The notes under the pieces: model-generated
The model's input: the letters and a program-made list of their open reading frames with translations, nothing else
Told to the model about the DNA's origin: nothing
Databases searched by the model: none
Part shown: positions 21,923-29,766 of the stretch, one piece after another
Numbering within the stretch: the first letter of the stretch is position 1
Layout of the letters: each line of letters begins with the position of its first letter
Source of the DNA: an uncultured Dorea sp.
GTDB taxonomy: Bacteria; Bacillota; Clostridia; Lachnospirales; Lachnospiraceae
Direction of reading: 5' to 3'
Assembly: GCA_910578455.1 (NCBI GenBank)
Contig: CAJTQA010000039.1
Location: forward strand, 1 to 33,663
DNA length: 33,663 nt
Program-made: the position numbers and the translations under genes

Positions 21923-22990
21923 ATGGAATGGAATATTGGAGTTGAGATGAGAAATGAATACAGGAGGATGGAGCTTGCCCGCGCGGCGATGAAACTGGTC
22001 AGAGACGTTATGCTCTGCAAGCCGGGCGAGAATCTGGTCATTACATATGATACCTGTGTGGACGAGAGAGTAGTCCATGCCCTTACAGAGGCGGCTTATA
22101 CGATTGAGGCAGTTCCGACGGTCATCTATTATCCTACGGCAGAAGGGTTCTACGCTGACCCGCCGCAGCCGGTAGCAGATGCCATCGCGGCGGCGGACGT
22201 GTGGATTGAGCTGGCATATGCGTCTATCATGCACGGGCCTGCTTACCGCAGGGCGGTAGACCAGAACGGAGCGCGCTATATCTGTGCGACAGGCCTTGAC
22301 ACGGAGATGCTGGTGAACTGCATCGGAAAGATCAATGTAGATAAAGTTATTGAGCTGGGCGAATATTTTAAGCATCGTCTCGAGTCGGCGGAAGATATCC
22401 AGGTGCTTACAAAAGACGGAATGAACCTGCGCGGCAAGATGGGCGGGCGCAAAGTACGCCATTCCGGAATAAAGGCAACCGAGAAGGGATACCCGGTAAT
22501 GCTGACAGGACAGACAAGCTGGTGCCCGATCGAGGAGTCTATCGAGGGTACGCTTGTATTTACCGGAGCAGTATTCCCGCCGGACAGCCTGGGAATTTTA
22601 AGGGATAAGATCTGCATCGAATTCAAAGAAGGCAGGGTTGTAGACGTTACCGGAGGGTCGGAGGCGCAGATTTATAAAAATTGGCTGTACTCCTTTGACG
22701 ATCCGAACATGCTGAGGCTGGCGCATTATTCACAGGGATTCAATCCGGGAGTTACAAAAGTGACAGGAAGAATCGTGGAAGATGAAAGAGTATTTGGCTG
22801 CATGGAATTCGGAATCGGCAGCCAGGGAGTCAAGATTGGCGGAGCGCACTGGAGCGCTGCATCCCACTCTGATGGAATCGTGCTCCGCCCGACGATCATC
22901 CTGGACGGAGAAAAGCTGGAGGAAGACGGCGTTTACGTTGACCCGACAGCGCGCAAAATCTGTGCAGAGCTGGGGATCGCAGGGTACTAA
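21923..22990 (+). CDS. M29-aminopeptidase/NicX-like metalloenzyme
   Basis: A 355-residue cytoplasmic enzyme. I recognise the fold family shared by thermophilic M29 aminopeptidases and 2,5-dihydroxypyridine 5,6-dioxygenase (NicX). Candidate metal ligands are H268 (LAHYSQGF) and H315-x-D317 (SHSDGI). As I recall, NicX uses H265, H318 and D320, a similar arrangement. EFGIGSQG and GGAHWS lie between. In a probable anaerobe a dioxygenase is unlikely, and the peptide transporter favours a peptidase or related hydrolase. Neither is proven. It starts 29 bases after the amidohydrolase, with a purine-rich ribosome binding site (GGAG). Confidence 0.75.
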   Translation: MEWNIGVEMRNEYRRMELARAAMKLVRDVMLCKPGENLVITYDTCVDERVVHALTEAAYTIEAVPTVIYYPTAEGFYADPPQPVADAIAAADVWIELAYASIMHGPAYRRAVDQNGARYICATGLDTEMLVNCIGKINVDKVIELGEYFKHRLESAEDIQVLTKDGMNLRGKMGGRKVRHSGIKATEKGYPVMLTGQTSWCPIEESIEGTLVFTGAVFPPDSLGILRDKICIEFKEGRVVDVTGGSEAQIYKNWLYSFDDPNMLRLAHYSQGFNPGVTKVTGRIVEDERVFGCMEFGIGSQGVKIGGAHWSAASHSDGIVLRPTIILDGEKLEEDGVYVDPTARKICAELGIAGY

Positions 22991-23013
22991 GCAGGTTTAT
23001 AGAAGGAGGGCAT

Positions 23014-23790
23014 ATGGCAGGGAAAAGGATTTTGTTTCTGAAAGTAGTTGCTTACGATACGATGAATGAGGCGATAAAGAAATATCTGAATGAATATAAA
23101 GACAGGAACACAGAACTGGAGGTAAAGAGCCTTGCCGTAGGCCCGAAACATCTGGAGTACCAGTTCTATCAGGCGGTGGCGGGCGCCGGAATCCTGAAAG
23201 AAGTTCTGAAAGCGGAAAAGGACGGATTTGACGCGGTAGTTACCAGCTGCTTTGACGACCCGTTCCTTTACCCGGCGCGCGAGATCAGCAAAGACATCAT
23301 CGTGACAGCGCCAGGGGAATCCAGCATGCATCTTGCATCTGTGCTGGGCAGCAGGTTTTCCGTTATCGTAGGCCGGGATAAATGGATTCCGCAGATGCGG
23401 GAGAATGTGTACAAATATGGTTTCGGGGAAAAGCTGGCATCGTTTCGCAGCCTTGGATTAGGTGTCCTGGATTTTCACAGGGATGAAGAGCTGACGCTAA
23501 AAAAGATGAAGGAAGAAATCAGGAAGGCAATAGAAGAAGACCGTGCGGAGGTTATCATCCTTGGCTGCAGCATGCAGTTTGGATTTTACAGGGAGCTGCA
23601 GAAGGAATTTGAAGTTCCGGTTATCGACTCTATGATAGCAGGACTGAAACAGGCAGAATATCTGCTGGAGCTGAAAGAAAAGACGGGATGGAGTTTCAGC
23701 CGGAGAGGCTTATATGAGCGCCCGCCTGAGAAAGAGATGGAGGACTGGAAGTTCGAAGAAGACTTTGGTCTGGAAGGATTGCTGTTTTAG
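23014..23790 (+). CDS. Asp/Glu/hydantoin racemase-superfamily protein
   Basis: A 258-residue protein of the two-cysteine racemase fold. C79 (VTSCFDDP) and C185 (LGCSMQFGF) are the paired catalytic thiols that remove and return a proton on opposite faces of the substrate. Closest by look is hydantoin racemase, but maleate isomerase and aspartate racemase share the plan. The C-terminus is extended and acidic/basic (SFSRRGLYERPPEKEMEDW). AGGAGG precedes the ATG, 23 bases after the preceding gene. Its place between a metallohydrolase and a dipeptidase suggests it converts a D-configured or cyclic product. Confidence 0.85.
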   Translation: MAGKRILFLKVVAYDTMNEAIKKYLNEYKDRNTELEVKSLAVGPKHLEYQFYQAVAGAGILKEVLKAEKDGFDAVVTSCFDDPFLYPAREISKDIIVTAPGESSMHLASVLGSRFSVIVGRDKWIPQMRENVYKYGFGEKLASFRSLGLGVLDFHRDEELTLKKMKEEIRKAIEEDRAEVIILGCSMQFGFYRELQKEFEVPVIDSMIAGLKQAEYLLELKEKTGWSFSRRGLYERPPEKEMEDWKFEEDFGLEGLLF

Positions 23791-23802
23791 GAGGCAGGCA
23801 AG

Positions 23803-25188
23803 ATGGAAAAGATTCTGAATGAATATATTGATAAAGCTTTTGAGGAGCTGGTAGCAGATACCCAGGGGTTTGTCGCAATCGAGAGCGTGCTGGACGACGC
23901 ATCCGCCGGGGAAGGCGCGCCCTTTGGGGCGGGAATATCAAGGGCGCTGGATTATGTGCTTGAAAAGGCAGAATCCATGGGATTTTGCGTGAAGAATCTG
24001 GATGGGTACGCGGGGTACGCGCAGATGGGTACGGACGGAGATTTGGTGGCTGTGCTGGCACATGTAGATGTGGTGCCTGCAATCGGCGAGTGGACCGTGC
24101 CCCCGTATTCGGCGGAGATTGTCGATGATAAATTATATGGAAGAGGTTCTGTGGATGACAAGGGCCCTGCCATGGCATGCCTCTATGCCATGAAGGCGAT
24201 CAAAGAATGCGGACTTCCTTTCAGCAAACGGGTAAGGCTTTTGCTGGGAACGGATGAGGAGACGCTGGCAAGGGGGATTTATTATTACCTGGACAGAGAA
24301 GAGCATCCGGCATGCGGCTTTTCGCCCGATGCTGAGTTCCCGATCATCCATGCGGAGAAGGGAACGATACGTTTCCAGTACGCGCTCCCGGCGGCAGATA
24401 AGGATATCGTACATATTTCTGCGGGAACACGGCTCAATGTGGTGCCGGATTATGCGTGTGCAAGACTGTGCAATATTGCGGTAGAAAAGATTGCGGAATG
24501 TGCAGAAAAGCTGAAACCGAGAGCCGATATAAGCGCGAAACAGGAAGGGGATTTTTGGACGGCAGAGGTTCGCGGGGTGGCATCCCATGCCTGCTATCCG
24601 GAAGACGGGGTAAATGCAGTGCAGAATCTCCTGCTGCTGTTGGATGAATTATACCCGGAAAAAGACACGGATTTGAAAAAAGCCATCCATGCGCTTTCAG
24701 AAGTCCTGAAGGATGAGACGGACGGACAATCGGCAGGGCTGGCCTGTGAAGACGAAGTGTCGGGGAAATTGACATTAAATACGGCCATATTGAAGGTGGA
24801 TGAGGATGAGAGTGTGTGTAAATTTGATATCCGCTATCCGGTAACCCACGATGGGGAGGCTCTGCTGAGGCAGCTGGAAGAACTCGGGAACCGGTGCGGC
24901 ATTCATTTTGAGCTGATCCAGCATAAGCCGCCGCTGTATGTAGAAAAGGACAGGCCCTTCATAAAGGAACTTCAGAAAGCATACGAAGAATCTACCGGGC
25001 AGGAGGCAAAATGTATTTCCATCGGCGGGGGAACTTACTGCCGCTATGTAAAAAATACCGTGTCATTCGGCCCCGTGTTCCCCGGGCAAAAAGAGCTGGC
25101 GCATCAGGCCAATGAATTTATCGCGCTGGAGGATTTAAAAAAGATTGCAAAAATTTATGCACAGGCTATTTATAATTTGATTCGATAG
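23803..25188 (+). CDS. M20-family dipeptidase (PepV/Sapep type)
   Basis: Dinuclear zinc dipeptidase of 461 residues. The ligand set is H87 (LAHVDVVP), D119 (GRGSVDDKGP), catalytic E152 with E153 (GTDEETL), D176 (SPDAEF) and H434 (LAHQANE). These fall within a few residues of L. delbrueckii PepV (H87, D119, E153/E154, D177, H439). It removes the N-terminal residue from dipeptides in the cytoplasm, including some beta-Ala or D-residue substrates. Last gene of the nine-gene run, only 12 bases after the racemase gene. I see no strong terminator directly after it. Confidence 0.94.
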   Translation: MEKILNEYIDKAFEELVADTQGFVAIESVLDDASAGEGAPFGAGISRALDYVLEKAESMGFCVKNLDGYAGYAQMGTDGDLVAVLAHVDVVPAIGEWTVPPYSAEIVDDKLYGRGSVDDKGPAMACLYAMKAIKECGLPFSKRVRLLLGTDEETLARGIYYYLDREEHPACGFSPDAEFPIIHAEKGTIRFQYALPAADKDIVHISAGTRLNVVPDYACARLCNIAVEKIAECAEKLKPRADISAKQEGDFWTAEVRGVASHACYPEDGVNAVQNLLLLLDELYPEKDTDLKKAIHALSEVLKDETDGQSAGLACEDEVSGKLTLNTAILKVDEDESVCKFDIRYPVTHDGEALLRQLEELGNRCGIHFELIQHKPPLYVEKDRPFIKELQKAYEESTGQEAKCISIGGGTYCRYVKNTVSFGPVFPGQKELAHQANEFIALEDLKKIAKIYAQAIYNLIR

Positions 25189-25211
25189 CAATAGATAATT
25201 AAAAATATTTG

Positions 25212-25220
25212 TGATATAAT
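25212..25220 (+). promoter_or_regulatory. Extended -10 promoter for the 56-residue ORF
   Basis: TGATATAAT at 25212-25220 is a perfect extended -10, with a weak -35. The same nine bases form the -10 of the ART-like/XRE cassette. AGGAGGTGA (25252-25260) follows at a good distance from ATG 25267. Confidence 0.6.
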
Positions 25221-25266
25221 CAAAATATGAGGTAAACGTTTTCTTTTATACAGGAGGTGAACAGAT

Positions 25267-25437
25267 ATGCCGACAAATGAAAAAGAATACAATGGATTTT
25301 TATTTGATCAATTGTCAATCCTGGAGCGGATTGAGGCTGTGACAGACGATGAGAAAGCATTAAAGCAGATAGCCATAGAACGGCGGCAGATCGAACGGAA
25401 ATTATATCAATCACCGCCGGTGATCAAAGAAGAATAG
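25267..25437 (+). CDS. Small hypothetical protein, 56 residues
   Basis: ATG 25267 to TAG 25435-25437. It has the strongest ribosome binding site in the window (AGGAGGTGA), its own extended -10 promoter and its own terminator, so it is very likely expressed. The product is hydrophilic and predicted helical. It begins MPTNEKEYNGFLFDQL and has a charged helical middle (LERIEAVTDDEKALKQIAIE), ending in a proline-containing acidic tail. No cysteines, signal peptide or membrane segment are present. I do not recognise the family. A regulator-binding or adaptor role is possible but unsupported. Confidence 0.75.
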   Translation: MPTNEKEYNGFLFDQLSILERIEAVTDDEKALKQIAIERRQIERKLYQSPPVIKEE

Positions 25438-25440
25438 TAT

Positions 25441-25496
25441 TAAAAAGGACGCTGCAAGTATTATCTTAAATCAGACGATACGGCAGCGTCTTTTTC
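25441..25496. terminator. Terminator after the 56-residue ORF
   Basis: GACGCTGC (25448-25455) pairs with GCAGCGTC (25483-25490), with an inner GTAT/ATAC helix, followed by TTTTT. The A-run at 25442-25446 gives a T-run on the other strand, so it can also end the SDR/aro transcript that converges from the right. Confidence 0.88.
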
Positions 25497-25543
25497 CATT
25501 ACGGTCAATATTGGATATTACACCGGCAAGGCATTCCGCAATA

Positions 25544-26287
25544 TTAAACAGTGGTGAACATATCCAGCACCTGCCCCGTCATCTCCCGGGGCGAATCTGC
25601 CAGCAGATACAAGATTCCCTTTGCCACAGCCTCAGAACTTCCCATAACAGCGTCGTCCTGCCCTACATTATGGTTGTAGACCCGCTGGCCCGGCGTATCG
25701 ACGATGCCCGGCGCTACGGCGTTCACTTTAATCCCGAATTCTTTCGTCTGGATGGCGGTGGTCTTTGTCATGGTCACGATTCCTGCCTTTGCCACGGCGT
25801 AACCGCCCATCTGGGAGGCAATGCGCCCCATGCGGGAGGAGACGCTTACGATATCGCCGCCCTTTTGCTTTATCATCACAGGAACCACTTTATTGATGCA
25901 CAGAAAGGGGATTTTCAGGTTCGTCTTGATAATCTGGTCCCACTGTTCTTCGGTCCATTCCCAGATTTTGATTGCCTGTTTTCCCACGCTGTCATAGATC
26001 TCGGAAGGATAGCCTCCGGCATTGTTTACAAGGATGTCGATGCGCCCGAACTGGGCGAGCACCGCATCCACCATAGACTGCACCTGTGCGCTGTCGGTGA
26101 GGTCCCGGGCGAGGGCAAAAGCTTTCCCGCCTCTTTCCTCTATCATGGCGGCGGTCTCATCGAGATGGACTTGCGTTCTTGCGACGGCGACAACGGTTGC
26201 GCCTTCGGCGGCCAGCGTTAATGCAGTGTCACGCCCGATGCCTTTTCCGGCGCCGGTGACAATTGCGATTTTTCCTTCAAGTTTCAT
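25544..26287 (-). CDS. Short-chain dehydrogenase/reductase
   Basis: Classical SDR of 247 residues, an NAD(P)-dependent oxidoreductase. The cofactor loop TGAGKGIG is at 11-18, NNAG at 88-91, and the catalytic S150, Y163 and K167 are present. The residue set after beta-strand 2 (VVAVARTQ) leans toward NADP. The substrate is unknown; it resembles 3-oxoacyl-ACP reductase and glucose dehydrogenase relatives. GGAGG precedes the ATG. It follows aroB by 75 bases on the same strand without an obvious terminator, so it may be cotranscribed with the aro genes. Confidence 0.93.
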   Translation of the reverse strand: MKLEGKIAIVTGAGKGIGRDTALTLAAEGATVVAVARTQVHLDETAAMIEERGGKAFALARDLTDSAQVQSMVDAVLAQFGRIDILVNNAGGYPSEIYDSVGKQAIKIWEWTEEQWDQIIKTNLKIPFLCINKVVPVMIKQKGGDIVSVSSRMGRIASQMGGYAVAKAGIVTMTKTTAIQTKEFGIKVNAVAPGIVDTPGQRVYNHNVGQDDAVMGSSEAVAKGILYLLADSPREMTGQVLDMFTTV

Positions 26288-26362
26288 ATGGTAGTTCCTC
26301 CTGCAAAATTATGGTGTCATATGGTATCTGCATGATCATCCAGGTACCATTTCAATCCGGCA

Positions 26363-27427
26363 TTATATCGCCCTGTCATGATATTTCCCGAAAAAATCAA
26401 TGGACACGGGGTGCACATAGCTGTCTCCGATTCCGTGTAAAAGCACGATATTCAGGCGGTTTTCGAGATTTTTCTTGTCAAGCTTTATAGCTCCTATGAG
26501 GGCGTCCATGGGAAGGCCGCTCTTAAAGGGCAGCCCGTAGGCGTTTAGCATATTCAAAATGCGCGCGGCAGTGCCTTTCTCCGTAAGGCCTTCCAGCTCC
26601 GAAAGGAGCGTGAGCTGGTACATTCCGATGGAGACTGCCTCTCCGTGGCTTTCCCGCCCGTACTGGTAATACTGTTCAATAGTATGCCCCAGCGTATGCC
26701 CGAAGTTTAAGAGCATCCGCTCTCCGGTGTCGAACTGGTCGTGCTCTACGACGATTCTCTTGATGTCCACGCAGCGTTTTACAATCTCTGGCAAATGTCC
26801 TTTTAAAGCGGCAAAAGAGCCGTAGCCTTCAAGGGTCTGGAACAGGGATTCGTCTTTGATGCAGCCGTACTTGATGACCTCCCCCATGCCGTCATTTACG
26901 AACCGCGGCGGCAGGGTATTAAGCACTGCCGGGTCAATGAGCACCAGAGACGGCTGGTAAAACGCCCCCACAAGGTTCTTCCCTTCCGGGAGGTCAACGG
27001 CCACCTTGCCGCCTACCGAAGAATCCACCTGGGCCAGAAGGGAGGTGGGAATCTGGATAAACTTTACGCCCCGCAGGAAACTTGCAGCGGCAAATCCTGC
27101 CAGATCGCCGATCACGCCGCCCCCAAGGGCAATCACCGCGTCGCTGCGGGATATCTTTGCCTCAAGCATGGCGGTGTAGATGCCCGGAAGGCTCTGAAAA
27201 CTTTTTGTTGCCTCCCCGTGGGGAAGTACAAGATGGAAACATTCATAATCGCCGCTTAAATGCCGCTTGAGTGTATCTCCGTACAGGGGGTATACATGGT
27301 CGTCGGAGATGATCATGATGCGCCTGCCGGAAAATGCCTGAGGGATAAGTTCACCTGCCCTCTCTAACAAATTATTTTCTATATAAATGGGATAGCTGCT
27401 CTTCCCTAAATCAACTGTAAGTTTCAT
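26363..27427 (-). CDS. aroB: 3-dehydroquinate synthase
   Basis: Second shikimate-pathway enzyme, converting DAHP to 3-dehydroquinate with NAD and a divalent metal. The NAD loop GGGVIGDLAGF, the segment TSLLAQVDSSVGGK, and the metal-ligand motifs GMGEVIKYG, NFGHTLGHTIE and ESHGEAVSIGM are intact. The frame extends upstream to 27514, but ATG 27427 follows AGGAGG by five bases and gives the usual 354-residue protein, starting MKLTVDLGKSSYPIYIE. It lies 55 bases after the DAHP synthase gene, its metabolic predecessor. Confidence 0.96.
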   Translation of the reverse strand: MKLTVDLGKSSYPIYIENNLLERAGELIPQAFSGRRIMIISDDHVYPLYGDTLKRHLSGDYECFHLVLPHGEATKSFQSLPGIYTAMLEAKISRSDAVIALGGGVIGDLAGFAAASFLRGVKFIQIPTSLLAQVDSSVGGKVAVDLPEGKNLVGAFYQPSLVLIDPAVLNTLPPRFVNDGMGEVIKYGCIKDESLFQTLEGYGSFAALKGHLPEIVKRCVDIKRIVVEHDQFDTGERMLLNFGHTLGHTIEQYYQYGRESHGEAVSIGMYQLTLLSELEGLTEKGTAARILNMLNAYGLPFKSGLPMDALIGAIKLDKKNLENRLNIVLLHGIGDSYVHPVSIDFFGKYHDRAI

Positions 27428-27482
27428 CTGTGCCTCCTGTCTTTCAGACCGCGGAATATATGCGCTGCCGTTTGCGGCCCTT

Positions 27483-28499
27483 TTACGAAACGGTCTTTCC
27501 AAGAACTTTTGCAATCTGCGTCACATCCCGGAACAGCTCGTCATATTTTTCGGGTTTCAGAGACTGCGCCCCGTCGCACAGCGCACATTCCGGATTATTG
27601 TGAACCTCTACCATCAGCCCGTCTGCGCCTGCGGCAATGGCAGCCCTTGACATAGCGTCTACCAGCCACCACTTTCCGCCTGCGTGGCTGGGGTCTACGA
27701 TGACCGGGAGATGGGTCAGTTTCCGGAGCACAGGGATGCTCTGGAGGTCCAGCGTATTCCTTGTATAGCTCTCAAAGGTGCGGATTCCCCGCTCGCAGAG
27801 GATGACATTCTCATTGCCGGATGCCATGATGTATTCTGCGGACATGATCCACTCTTCGTAGGTGGCGTTGAGTCCCCGCTTTAAGAGGATCGGGCGGTCA
27901 AGCTGCCCGAGTTGCTTTAAGAGGTCGAAGTTCTGCATATTGCGGGCGCCGATCTGGATTAAGTCTACCTTCTCGTTAAAAAGCTCCAGATGATCCGGAG
28001 ACATCAGTTCTGTCACGATAGGAAGTCCTGTCTCCTGCTTTACTTCGCACAAGATATCAAGCCCATCTAAGCCAAGCCCCTGGAAAGAGTAGGGACTGGT
28101 CCGGGGCTTAAATGCGCCGCCCCGCAGCAGATTGGCTCCGGACGCTTTGGCGGACAGGGCGATTTCAAGCACCTGCTCGGTGGATTCAACGGAACATGGG
28201 CCGGCAATCATGGCAAGACTGCCGCCCCCGACCCTGACTCCAGATACGTCCACGACGGATTCTTCCGGGTGAAATGCGCGGTTAGCCAGCTTATACGGCT
28301 CCTGCACGTGCATGACCTTATCTACAAAAGGATTTACCTCGAACAATTTGGAATCAATCCGCGTGGTGTCTCCGATACAGCCGATAATGGTCATCTCGGC
28401 GCCTTCTACGATATGGGTGTCAAGCCCCTTGCTTTTGATCAGATTGACAACATGGTCAATTTCTTTTTGTCTTGTACGTGGTTTTAATACAATAATCAT
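27483..28499 (-). CDS. aroF: DAHP synthase, type I-beta
   Basis: Condenses PEP and erythrose-4-phosphate, the committed entry to aromatic biosynthesis. At 338 residues it has an N-terminal ferredoxin-like domain (about 1-70), then the KDO8P-synthase-like barrel. Ligand motifs are AGPCSVES (metal Cys), FKPRTSPYSFQGLG (phosphate), VDPSHAGG (His), MVEVHNNPE (Glu) and CDGAQS (Asp). The small N-terminal domain is that of the Thermotoga-type feedback-regulated enzymes, so inhibition by an aromatic amino acid is likely. A GGAGG sequence precedes the start. First gene of the aro run. Confidence 0.95.
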   Translation of the reverse strand: MIIVLKPRTRQKEIDHVVNLIKSKGLDTHIVEGAEMTIIGCIGDTTRIDSKLFEVNPFVDKVMHVQEPYKLANRAFHPEESVVDVSGVRVGGGSLAMIAGPCSVESTEQVLEIALSAKASGANLLRGGAFKPRTSPYSFQGLGLDGLDILCEVKQETGLPIVTELMSPDHLELFNEKVDLIQIGARNMQNFDLLKQLGQLDRPILLKRGLNATYEEWIMSAEYIMASGNENVILCERGIRTFESYTRNTLDLQSIPVLRKLTHLPVIVDPSHAGGKWWLVDAMSRAAIAAGADGLMVEVHNNPECALCDGAQSLKPEKYDELFRDVTQIAKVLGKTVS

Positions 28500-28527
28500 A
28501 ATAATTCCTCCATAGTCGTACTATAAT

Positions 28528-28590
28528 GCTTTATCGGTTTAAAGCGCGAAAGACTAAGCCTATCTTAACGCTAATCATCCTGTTTGTCAA
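28528..28590 (-). promoter_or_regulatory. Promoter and leader dyad of the aro operon
   Basis: Read on the - strand: a perfect TTGACA (28590-28585), a 17-base spacer, then TAAGAT (28567-28562). In the predicted leader GCTTTA and TAAAGC (28545-28540 and 28533-28528) form a perfect 6-base dyad with a six-base loop, close to the ribosome binding site. The leader is about 50 bases, too short for a T-box, so the dyad may be an operator or a small attenuating hairpin. Confidence 0.65.
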
Positions 28591-28609
28591 TATTTTTTTC
28601 ATCTGAAGA

Positions 28610-29620
28610 TCATCCGAGGAAGCGGAAAATCTTTGTCCAGTATTTAACGAGTGTTTTGTACTCGGCGTTATAGATTTCATGCTTGCTGCCCGGTACTTTG
28701 ATGAGCCATGTGGGGGCTGAGTACCGGCGGCTGATCTTCAGGATAAAACGGTACTGCGCTTTGGCGGATACAAGCCCGTCCTGTTCTGCCTGAAATAAAA
28801 GCAGCGGGATGCGAATCTGTTTCCACGCGGAATGCATCAGATGCCGGTGCAGCTTGCCGGCGCTCCTGGTCCACCGGTAAGTGCCGCAGGTATTCTGGAA
28901 AAGGGGCTCTGCCCTCCGGATCTGCTGCTGGTAATCAAAACGTGCCTGAGACGCGGCGCTGCTGAGTTCAAAAGTCTCCGTATCGTCAAATGGGCGGCCT
29001 CCTGGAAGGTGGCGCGCAGACTGCCCGAAAAGGCATGCCGCTCCGGTCAGGAATTCTGCCAGTTTCCAGGGCAGCGGCCAGGTGTCAGGCTGGATCATGG
29101 GCGAGGAGAGAACTGCCTTTTTGAACAAGTCCGGCTCTGCGGCAGCCGTGGCGGCTGCGATTCCGCCGCCCATGGAATGGCCGTAAAGGTACAGGGGGAG
29201 ATTTCCGTAGTCGGACCTTGCCCGCCGGGCTACGCTTAAGAGGTCTTCCACATACCTTTTATAGCTGTCAACGTGGACTAAGAAGAGATCCTCAGCGAGA
29301 CGGTAGCTCCGCCCGTGGCCGCAGTGGTCGGGAATGTAGACGTGATAGCCCATTTTCAGGAAGTAATAGACAACTTCTTTGTATTTGTCTGCGTTTTCCG
29401 TATATCCGTGAGAGATAATGACTATGCCGCGGACATCGCCGTCTCCCCGGGGAGCGGTGAATTTGCCGCAGTAAAGCTTTTGCTGCGGGTCATCCTCTCT
29501 GGAAATCCACAGCTCTTCCCTCTGTGCATCAAGAAGGGGAAGGACGTGGGATTCCATCTGTACAGCGTAGTTTTCATCCGTTAAAATCAAAGATTCTATT
29601 GTTTTACGTAAATTTTTCAA
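28610..29620 (-). CDS. Alpha/beta hydrolase, monoacylglycerol-lipase-like
   Basis: Serine hydrolase of 336 residues. The triad is S149 (YGHSMGGG), D281 (EQDGLVS) and H314 (GSKHEIYN). The core begins after about 60 leading residues, with an oxyanion-hole segment (IVIISHGYTENADKYKE). The pattern (HGYTE, DHCGHGRSY) matches lysophospholipase/monoglyceride lipase relatives (COG2267 type). No signal peptide, so it is cytoplasmic. The true substrate is unknown. It is transcribed alone and divergently from the DUF3810-like gene. The aro promoter lies just beyond its stop codon. Confidence 0.9.
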   Translation of the reverse strand: MKNLRKTIESLILTDENYAVQMESHVLPLLDAQREELWISREDDPQQKLYCGKFTAPRGDGDVRGIVIISHGYTENADKYKEVVYYFLKMGYHVYIPDHCGHGRSYRLAEDLFLVHVDSYKRYVEDLLSVARRARSDYGNLPLYLYGHSMGGGIAAATAAAEPDLFKKAVLSSPMIQPDTWPLPWKLAEFLTGAACLFGQSARHLPGGRPFDDTETFELSSAASQARFDYQQQIRRAEPLFQNTCGTYRWTRSAGKLHRHLMHSAWKQIRIPLLLFQAEQDGLVSAKAQYRFILKISRRYSAPTWLIKVPGSKHEIYNAEYKTLVKYWTKIFRFLG

Positions 29621-29657
29621 ATCAATCGCCTCCAGTTGTCATGGGGGAAATTACCTT

Positions 29658-29686
29658 TTGACCCCAATACTATTAGATGTTATCAT
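29658..29686 (+). promoter_or_regulatory. Promoter of the DUF3810-like gene
   Basis: TTGACC (29658-29663), a 17-base spacer, TATCAT (29681-29686), each one base from consensus. The sequence around the -10, ATGTTATCAT, is identical to that of the tRNA-Glu promoter at 33203-33212. Confidence 0.7.
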
Positions 29687-29766
29687 AAAATTATTCAGAC
29701 TGCAAATGAAGTGTGCCAGACAAATGTGAAATGGCGGACGTGACAGATGTGATAAGGTACATATTA

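Noticed and set aside
25511..26221. 236-codon open frame on the + strand across the SDR gene
   Set aside because: Antisense shadow of a clear SDR; its start lies just past a terminator and has no promoter or ribosome binding site.
28500..28609. T-box or tryptophan attenuator before the DAHP synthase gene
   Set aside because: The predicted leader is about 50 bases, with only a 6-base dyad and no terminator or T-box sequence.
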